Shown one piece after another: positions 58,881-64,000 of a stretch of 64,000 bases of DNA. Where the stretch lies: positions 615,921 to 679,920 of the forward strand of contig NZ_BMHT01000003.1 of the NCBI RefSeq assembly GCF_014641455.1, read 5' to 3'. The notes below the pieces were generated by a model. It was not told the DNA's origin and did not search any database. It saw nothing but the letters and a program-made list of their open reading frames with translations. A program made the translations under genes and the position numbers. This DNA is from Hymenobacter cavernae. Its GTDB lineage: Bacteria > Bacteroidota > Bacteroidia > Cytophagales > Hymenobacteraceae. Each line of letters starts with the position of its first letter. Position 1 is the first letter of the stretch.

Positions 58881-59762
58881 CTAGGTTTCCGTCAGCACGG
58901 TTTTGAAGCCGGACAGCTTGCCATCAGCCGTTTTGCCTAGTGCGTACACTTGGATCTGCGGCCCGGTACCAAGGCGGTACACAGTCGTATCTTCCAACTC
59001 CTGCTTCATATACATCTGCAAGGCTTTGAAGCGGTTTGCCAGGTCCACGTCGTTCAACACGCCCTGGTCGGCGGTGTGGTTACGGAGGAAATACGTCAGC
59101 TCCTGCGTTTCTACTTTCGTATCGGCGGGCTGCCCTAGCACCTTCAGAACGGCTTCGGCGGTGATTTCCCCGCTGGGCGCGTCGTAGCTCACGGGCGAGA
59201 GCGGCGCGTCCGACTCGCTCACGAAATACAAACCGGCCACGAGCTGGCTCAGCTGCCCGCCCGTCGATTCGCCGGGCCCGGTGGTAGCAGCCTTCTCCCG
59301 CACGGCTTTGGTTTCTTCGTTCTTGGTAGCCAGCGCCGGGTCGGCGGCCGCGCCGCGTGGTTCCGACTTAGGTACCTTGTCCATGATGGCGGCGGCCAGC
59401 TCCCGCATCCGGTCTTCCGGCACTTTAATCTTGGGGTTAGCGAAGTTCATGTCCGACACGTGGTTCATCGGAATGAGGTGGATGTGCGCGTGCGGCACTT
59501 CTAACCCAATGACCGCCACCCCGATGCGCTTGCAGGGCACGGCGGCCCGCACACCCTGCGCCACGCGTTGGGCAAACAAGTTCAGCTCGGCCAGTTCCTG
59601 CGGCGGCATGTCGAAGATGTAGTCGATTTCGCGCTTCGGAATCACCAGCGTGTGTCCCTCTACAAGCGGCGTAATGTCCAGAAAAGCCAAGTGGTGCTCA
59701 TCCTCGGCAACTTTGTAAGCCGGCAGCTCGCCGCTCACAATTCGGGAAAAGATGGAAGGCAT
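58881..59762 (-). CDS. HIT domain fused to NuiA-like nuclease-inhibitor domain
   Basis: A 293-residue protein without signal peptide. Residues 1-110 are a HIT hydrolase domain, with the triad HAHIHLIP (H91, H93, H95), which acts on nucleotidyl conjugates. After an Ala/Glu-rich linker (about 125-165), residues 168-293 match the NuiA-like fold: LVAGLYFVSESDAPLSPV, an EVETQELTYFLRNHTADQG-type helix, and the terminal VYALGKTADGKLSGFKTVLTET, close to NuiA endings (vyilG-x-G-l-G-x-KT-x-x-ET). NuiA inhibits the DNA/RNA non-specific nuclease NucA. The fusion is uncommon among HIT proteins I know. Confidence 0.8.
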   Translation of the reverse strand: MPSIFSRIVSGELPAYKVAEDEHHLAFLDITPLVEGHTLVIPKREIDYIFDMPPQELAELNLFAQRVAQGVRAAVPCKRIGVAVIGLEVPHAHIHLIPMNHVSDMNFANPKIKVPEDRMRELAAAIMDKVPKSEPRGAAADPALATKNEETKAVREKAATTGPGESTGGQLSQLVAGLYFVSESDAPLSPVSYDAPSGEITAEAVLKVLGQPADTKVETQELTYFLRNHTADQGVLNDVDLANRFKALQMYMKQELEDTTVYRLGTGPQIQVYALGKTADGKLSGFKTVLTET

Positions 59763-59770
59763 AGGAAGAG

Positions 59771-59930
59771 GTGGTGATATGGTGAAGTGGTGAGTGGGCT
59801 CTACTCAATAGAGTTACTGCGCCAAAGTACGCTGCAAAAAGAAAAAGGGCGAAGCCGCTGGCTTCACCCTCTCGTAAACTTTGAACAATGCAACGGCAAA
59901 CTCACCGCTTCACTAGTTCACCATCTCACC
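59771..59930. repeat. Word-type hairpin (GGTGAxxT words) with nested terminator
   Basis: GTGGTGATATGGTGAAGTGGTGAG at 59771-59794 pairs with CTCACCGCTTCACTAGTTCACCATCTCACC at 59901-59930. A compact hairpin (AGGGCGAAGCC/GGCTTCACCCT, about 59846-59871) and a -7-like TACTTTGG (minus strand, 59823-59830) lie in the loop. The element spans the whole space between greA and the HIT gene. Confidence 0.75.
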
Positions 59931-60404
59931 TTAACGGCTGATTTCCAGAATCTCAAACTGAAGCTTGCCAGCAGGCACTGTGATTTCGGCCACATCGCCG
60001 ACCGACTTACCGAGCAGTCCTTTCCCAATTGGCGACTTCACCGAGATTTTGCCGGAGGCTAGGTTTGCCTCTTCCTCAGCTACGAGGGTGTAGTCGAGCA
60101 CGGCGTTATTCTTCAGGTTCTTCAGCTTTACCTTGCTCATGATCAAGGCTTTGCTGGTATCCATATTTGTGTCGTCGATAACGCGGGCGTTGCCGAGCAC
60201 TTCTTCCAGTTTTGCAATCTTCAGCTCCAGGTGCCCTTGGGCGTCTTTGGCGGCGTCGTATTCAGCGTTTTCGCTTAGGTCGCCTTTGTCGCGGGCTTCG
60301 GCAAGTTGTCGGGCTACGTCCGCCCGACCGCGGATTTTAAGCTCCTGCAGCTCATCTTTCAGTTTCTGCAAGCCTTCGGGAGTGTAATAATTGATGGTAG
60401 CCAT
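59931..60404 (-). CDS. greA: Transcription elongation factor GreA
   Basis: A 157-residue factor that stimulates cleavage of the transcript in backtracked RNA polymerase. N-terminal coiled coil (about 8-75) with ARDKGDLSENAEYDAAKDAQG carrying the acidic tip, and C-terminal FKBP-like domain (about 82-157) with SPIGKGLLGKSVGDVAEITVPAG. Length is normal. The ATG at 60404 fits the family. Its leader holds a terminator-like hairpin. Confidence 0.96.
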   Translation of the reverse strand: MATINYYTPEGLQKLKDELQELKIRGRADVARQLAEARDKGDLSENAEYDAAKDAQGHLELKIAKLEEVLGNARVIDDTNMDTSKALIMSKVKLKNLKNNAVLDYTLVAEEEANLASGKISVKSPIGKGLLGKSVGDVAEITVPAGKLQFEILEISR

Positions 60405-60424
60405 GTCGGAGGGTGGTAAGCTAA

Positions 60425-60462
60425 AAAACAAGGAGAACGGTCGGCCAAGCCAACCGTTCTCC
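60425..60462 (-). terminator. Terminator-like hairpin in the greA leader
   Basis: On the minus strand GGAGAACGGT pairs with ACCGTTCTCC around an 11-base loop, followed by TTGTTTTTT. It lies after a TAnnTTTG promoter (60477-60484) and before the greA ATG at 60404. It either ends the upstream dehydrogenase transcript or attenuates greA. Confidence 0.7.
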
Positions 60463-60476
60463 GAACAGGTTTGAGA

Positions 60477-60484
60477 CAAATATA
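60477..60484 (-). promoter_or_regulatory. greA promoter
   Basis: On the minus strand TATATTTG, a full match to TAnnTTTG, 73 bases upstream of the greA ATG and 23 bases after the dehydrogenase stop. Confidence 0.55.
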
Positions 60485-60506
60485 CGAATCTGCTTTAAAC
60501 TTCTGC

Positions 60507-61463
60507 TTACCCTTGCGCCGGTTTGCGCGCCAGGAAAGCAGCGATTTTGCGGGTCAGCACCTCGTTGATGCGATAGTACGACTGGTGCGTCCAGCCCCCA
60601 ATGTGCGGGGATAAAATCACGTTATCAGCACTTTTCAGGTAATCGAAGCGCGCCTGCTGCTCGGGCGTAAGCGTACCTAGCTTTTCGTTTTCCAGCACAT
60701 CCAGCGCCGCCCCGCGCACCCGGCCATTTTGCAGCGCCGCTACCAGCGCGGCGTGGTCGAGCACCTCGCCGCGGGCCGTGTTCATAAACCAGATCGGGTT
60801 TTGAAAAGCGCTTAGCACCGCGTCATTGATGAAGTGGTGATTGGCCTTGGAGTACGGAAAATGCAGGCTCACTACTTCGACACGGGCTTGCAGCTCGGCC
60901 AGGGTCACGAGGGTCGCATATTGATCGGCCTGCACGGTTGGGTCGGTATCGTAGGCCAGCACGGTGCAGCCAAAAGCCGAAAGCCGCCGCGCAAAAGCCC
61001 GCCCCATGTGGCCATAGCCAATGATGCCCACAACTTTGCCACCTAGCTCCTCGCCCCGGTTTGCTTCGCGACGCCACACGCCCTGCCGCACTTCCTTATC
61101 AGCCCGGACCACGTTGCGAAACAAACTCAGCAGCAAGCCAATAGCAAACTCTCCTACCGCGTCGCGGTTGCCTTCGGGGGCGTTGAGCAGCGTAACCCCA
61201 GCCGCCGCCAAAGCTTCTTCATCAATGTTGTCAACGCCGGCCCCGGCGCGCGCTACATAGCGCAGGTGCGGACCGTGAGCCAACACGTCGGCCGTAATGC
61301 GCAGCTTGCTGCGCACCATCAGGCCATCGTACGGATGAGCGGCCAGGGCCGCCGACACTTCCGCAGCTTTCAGATCGGGCCGAAAATGAATCTGTACGCC
61401 AATTTCGCGGAGCATAGCCTCCAACGACGGGTGCATTTCATCAATGACAAGGCAAAGAGACAT
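60507..61463 (-). CDS. D-3-phosphoglycerate dehydrogenase-like 2-hydroxyacid dehydrogenase
   Basis: A 318-residue NAD-dependent D-2-hydroxyacid dehydrogenase. VARAGAGVDNIDEEAL is the substrate-side motif, VGIIGYGHMGRAFARRLSAFG the NAD-binding Rossmann glycine loop, with MNTARGEVLDHAAL (catalytic Arg) and SPHIGGWT (catalytic His). The short form without an ACT domain fits SerA-like enzymes of Bacteroidota, but the substrate is not proven by sequence. Confidence 0.9.
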   Translation of the reverse strand: MSLCLVIDEMHPSLEAMLREIGVQIHFRPDLKAAEVSAALAAHPYDGLMVRSKLRITADVLAHGPHLRYVARAGAGVDNIDEEALAAAGVTLLNAPEGNRDAVGEFAIGLLLSLFRNVVRADKEVRQGVWRREANRGEELGGKVVGIIGYGHMGRAFARRLSAFGCTVLAYDTDPTVQADQYATLVTLAELQARVEVVSLHFPYSKANHHFINDAVLSAFQNPIWFMNTARGEVLDHAALVAALQNGRVRGAALDVLENEKLGTLTPEQQARFDYLKSADNVILSPHIGGWTHQSYYRINEVLTRKIAAFLARKPAQG

Positions 61464-61478
61464 TCTGGTAATGGGATT

Positions 61479-62105
61479 TTACTGGCGTTCTGACGCAGTT
61501 ACGGAGAATTCAGTTGAGGTTAAAGGCATAGCCTGTACGGAGGCAGCCTCGCTAGTCATAACATAGCCAACCTTTGGATTGGTGCTCATATATTTCAATG
61601 TCAAGCCCCCTTGGGTTGCCTTTAGATAGGTGTACCAGTCGCCGAATGCGTGTTTAGCATAATCTTTAGGTCTTACCTTCAAATCGGTAGCATAGAAATA
61701 CACTGTAGTGACTCCACCAGCTACTATTTCTACAGCTTTACAAGGATGTCCCAGCACCGTTGCCGTTTGTGCTAGAGGCGTCACTTTCGTATCAGTAGAG
61801 CTTGGCTTGGCAGCGTCAAACTTTTGAGCTACTTGTCCATCTTTGAAATAGATATACTCATTGTTTGCACCTGTATACAGCTGTAGCAACTGCTGCTTCT
61901 CATTATAAGCCTTGTAATTCGGGCCGCTTATATAATAGTGCTGCTCAGCACCAAAAAAGGGAGCAAGCTTATCTGAAATATCATCTCCTTGAAGGTTAGT
62001 AAATGAATTCTTGTAGATAATACGGCCACTAAAGAACTTTTCGCCGCTTGTGAAAGCACTTAGTGTAACTGCCAATGCAATAATTAAAACCAGATTGAAT
62101 TTCAT
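61479..62105 (-). CDS. Exported protein of unknown function
   Basis: A 208-residue protein with signal peptide MKFNLVLIIALAVTLSAFTSG. The mature part is rich in beta-type segments (GRIIYKNSFTNLQGDDIS, YYISGPNYKAYNEKQQLLQLYTG, PCKAVEIVAGGVTTVYFYATDLKVRP), a pattern seen in DUF4412-like envelope proteins, but the match is loose. The DNA is less GC-rich than that of its neighbours. An ATG at 62126 would add MSLRHPL. It lies directly after rsmA on the same strand. Confidence 0.7.
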   Translation of the reverse strand: MKFNLVLIIALAVTLSAFTSGEKFFSGRIIYKNSFTNLQGDDISDKLAPFFGAEQHYYISGPNYKAYNEKQQLLQLYTGANNEYIYFKDGQVAQKFDAAKPSSTDTKVTPLAQTATVLGHPCKAVEIVAGGVTTVYFYATDLKVRPKDYAKHAFGDWYTYLKATQGGLTLKYMSTNPKVGYVMTSEAASVQAMPLTSTEFSVTASERQ

Positions 62106-62127
62106 AAGAGGATGCCGCAGTGACATA

Positions 62128-62919
62128 TTATACAGTTGCCCGATTCTGTTCTATCCACTTCGTTAGCCACACGAACTCCGGCACTCCTAGCTGCTCGGCG
62201 CGCTTGTCAAAAATCGGATCAGTTGTCAGCTCTGCGGGCATTCCGAAGGGTTTCAGGGCATTGCGCAGCGTTTTGCGGCGCGTTTGGAAAGCTTGCTTCA
62301 CTACTTTAAAAAACAGCTTTTCGTCGCAGTCCAGCTTTTCCGTGTCGTTGCGCGTGAGGCGGATAACGGCCGATTGCACTTTGGGCGGCGGAATGAACAC
62401 GTGCGGCGGCACCGTGAATAACATCTCTATAGTATAGTAAGCTTGCAGCAGCACGCTCGTGATGCCATACACTTTTGAGCCGGGCGGCTCAGCCATGCGG
62501 TCAGCCACTTCTTTTTGCAGCATACCCACCACTTCGCGCACCTGCTGACGATGATCGAGCACCTGAAAGAAAATCTGCGTGCTGATGTTATAAGGGAAAT
62601 TGCCGATAATGCTGAGCGGCTTACCCGGAAACAGCTGACCTAGGTCCTGCCGCAGGAAATCGGCAGAAATGATGCGGTCTTGCAGGGACGGAAAATGCTC
62701 CTTCAGGTACGTCACCGATTCGCGGTCAATTTCCACGACGGTCGTCTGGTACTCGGTGTGTTGCAGCAGATTAGCCGTGAGCACGCCCATGCCGGGTCCT
62801 ATTTCCAGCACTTCCGTTACACCATCAGGCAGCTGCAACGACTCGACAATACGCTGGGCGATAGACGGTTCAGCTAGAAAGTGCTGACCTAGGTGTTTTT
62901 TGGGGCTAACGTGGTCCAT
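62128..62919 (-). CDS. rsmA: 16S rRNA (adenine1518/1519-N6) dimethyltransferase
   Basis: A 263-residue SAM-dependent methyltransferase that dimethylates two adenines in the 3-prime hairpin of 16S rRNA. KKHLGQHFL is the family start, VLEIGPGMGVLT the SAM-binding motif I, and NFPYNIST motif IV with the catalytic NxPY (here NFPY). VPPHVFIPPPKVQSAVIRL is the conserved C-terminal block. Confidence 0.97.
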   Translation of the reverse strand: MDHVSPKKHLGQHFLAEPSIAQRIVESLQLPDGVTEVLEIGPGMGVLTANLLQHTEYQTTVVEIDRESVTYLKEHFPSLQDRIISADFLRQDLGQLFPGKPLSIIGNFPYNISTQIFFQVLDHRQQVREVVGMLQKEVADRMAEPPGSKVYGITSVLLQAYYTIEMLFTVPPHVFIPPPKVQSAVIRLTRNDTEKLDCDEKLFFKVVKQAFQTRRKTLRNALKPFGMPAELTTDPIFDKRAEQLGVPEFVWLTKWIEQNRATV

Positions 62920-63055
62920 TTCGTAACGTATGTGCGGTAATAGAAGAAGCGAGAAAAATCCGGTGCGAATACAGCTGCCTGAAAAACGGCAATACAGAGT
63001 CTCACTTCTTACTTCTCTGTACTAACATCTCTTAAAAGACGGCTACCTTGCGCGT

Positions 63056-63063
63056 CAAAGATA
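63056..63063 (-). promoter_or_regulatory. Probable rsmA promoter
   Basis: On the minus strand TATCTTTG, a full match to TAnnTTTG, in the spacer between rsmA and the divergent aminopeptidase gene. It leaves a leader of about 130 bases. Confidence 0.45.
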
Positions 63064-63136
63064 CGTGCGTTGCGGCCGATTGTGGTCTCTGTGCGTAAGC
63101 CTAGCTCCTGTATTGCGTCCCCTAGCTTCTACTCCC

Positions 63137-64000
63137 ATGCCCCTTCAACTCGCGTATGCCGCTGATCTACCCCAAAGCGCCAACTCCGTTTTCATTTTAT
63201 CGGCCGATACCAAAGAGTTGTCCGCCGATCTAACCGATCTACCGGAAGCGGCCCGCCAGTACGTGCACGAGCAACTGGCCTCAGAAGCTAAGCTTATCAC
63301 GGTCAACCATTTCACGCATCAGCACTATTTTGTAGTAGCAGCCAAGAAGGCAACGCCAGATCTGGTAGCCGAGGAGCTGCGCAAAACGGGCTACCAGCTA
63401 CACGCCCTGCTGAAAGCAACGAAAGTGCAGGAGCTATACATCCGCGACCTGACCACAGCAGGCACTGCCGCTCTTCCTCTGGCCGAGGGCATTTACCTGA
63501 CCGCTTATCAATTTGAAGGCTATAAGACAGATGCCAAGAGCAAAGCGCCCGCTCGCCTTGCGCGGCTGATTCTTACGGGTGCTGGCGTTTCGGCGGAGCA
63601 GGTGCAGGAGCTGGAGGGTCTGCTGCAAGGTGTTTATTTAACGCGTGACTTGGTGAATGCACCCTTAAACAAGCTCAACGCCACCCAGTTTGCCGAGCGC
63701 ATGGCTGCGGCCGGCGACGAGGCTGGCTTTCACACCGAAATTCTGGACATGATGCACATCGAAACGCTGCGCATGGGCGGGCTGCTGGCCGTGAACCTAG
63801 GTAGCCCCGAGCCGCCTACGTTCACGATCATGGAATGGAAGCCGGAAAACGCCAGAAATGTCAAACCCTATGTGCTGGTAGGCAAGGGCGTGGTATTCGA
63901 TACGGGCGGCTTGAGCCTGAAGCCTACGCCAAACTCCATGGACCTGATGAAGTGCGACATGGCCGGGGGCGCAGCTGTTGCAGGGGTTCTCTACGCCTTA
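63137..64000 (+). CDS. M17 leucyl aminopeptidase (partial, runs off the right edge)
   Basis: The first 288 residues of a cytosolic leucyl aminopeptidase (M17). The N-terminal macro-like domain spans about 1-170, followed by LTRDLVNAPLNKLNATQFAE, typical of the linker, and the start of the catalytic domain with VGKGVVFDTGGLSLKPTPNSMDLMKCDMAGGAAV, which carries the catalytic lysine and the first metal-binding aspartates. No stop codon is reached by 64000, so the C-terminal metal ligands (NTDAEGR) are outside the window. ATG start with a short leader. Confidence 0.95.
   Translation, partial: MPLQLAYAADLPQSANSVFILSADTKELSADLTDLPEAARQYVHEQLASEAKLITVNHFTHQHYFVVAAKKATPDLVAEELRKTGYQLHALLKATKVQELYIRDLTTAGTAALPLAEGIYLTAYQFEGYKTDAKSKAPARLARLILTGAGVSAEQVQELEGLLQGVYLTRDLVNAPLNKLNATQFAERMAAAGDEAGFHTEILDMMHIETLRMGGLLAVNLGSPEPPTFTIMEWKPENARNVKPYVLVGKGVVFDTGGLSLKPTPNSMDLMKCDMAGGAAVAGVLYAL

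Overview
The window looks like chromosomal DNA of a Hymenobacter-type bacterium (Bacteroidota, Cytophagales). This rests on gene content (KDO transferase, acyl-ACP desaturase, many FAS1/TonB-like/DUF885/M28 envelope proteins, an arsenosugar radical-SAM cluster), on a GC-rich background, on many promoters of the Bacteroidota type (-7 element TAnnTTTG), on frequent GTG/TTG starts, and on the near absence of Shine-Dalgarno sites. The genus is inferred; no rRNA marker is present. I see no tRNA, rRNA, CRISPR array, transposase or integrase.

Layout. 1-9.5 kb: housekeeping genes (engB, a TonB-C-domain protein, a DUF5606 protein, fbp, a 2-Cys peroxiredoxin, KDO transferase, rsgA, a FAS1 lipoprotein, a cyclophilin). 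8-12.1 kb: a ChlI-like AAA ATPase and a VWA protein, two expected partners separated by a di-haem cytochrome c on the other strand. 12.3-14.6 kb: DUF427, a PliI-like lipoprotein, an acyl-ACP desaturase. 14.7-22.4 kb: surface-polysaccharide genes (two polytopic glycosyltransferase-like proteins, a GT2, a flippase, a GNAT-like protein). 22.7-26.8 kb: corA and a large membrane-anchored propeller protein. 27-31.6 kb: two metalloproteases (astacin-like M12A, and M64 with a seven-repeat FG-GAP propeller) plus an unknown protein, all without signal peptides, behind a hairpin-rich leader. 31.8-39.1 kb: amino-acid permease, a hydrophilin-like protein, a small membrane protein ending in six histidines, and a second glycan block (GT39, flippase, GT2). 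39.2-43.8 kb: hydrolase, a duplicated unknown protein, LacI regulator, Bcp, small unknowns. 44-47.1 kb: arsenosugar-type cluster. 47.3-53.7 kb: ECF sigma/anti-sigma pair, aldehyde dehydrogenase, YdcF, thioredoxin-like, DUF885. 53.7-55.4 kb: an overlapping ATPase plus PD-(D/E)XK-like nuclease pair with an AT-rich core, the best candidate for an undescribed defence-type module. 55.6-59.8 kb: a lipoprotein NUC1 endonuclease, an M28 peptidase, and a HIT protein fused to a NuiA-like nuclease-inhibitor domain. 59.9-64 kb: greA, a hydroxyacid dehydrogenase, an unknown exported protein, rsmA, and the start of an M17 aminopeptidase.

Two signals run through the whole window. First, CCTAGG (mostly ACCTAGGT) occurs about 80 times by my count by eye, roughly four times the composition-based expectation and contrary to the usual bacterial avoidance of CTAG; inside genes it is mostly Leu-Gly written CTA-GGT. 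It behaves like a highly iterated palindrome. Second, most gene junctions carry large hairpin elements: several REP-like families with arms up to 43 bp, and a separate class whose arms are built from short degenerate words that differ at each locus.
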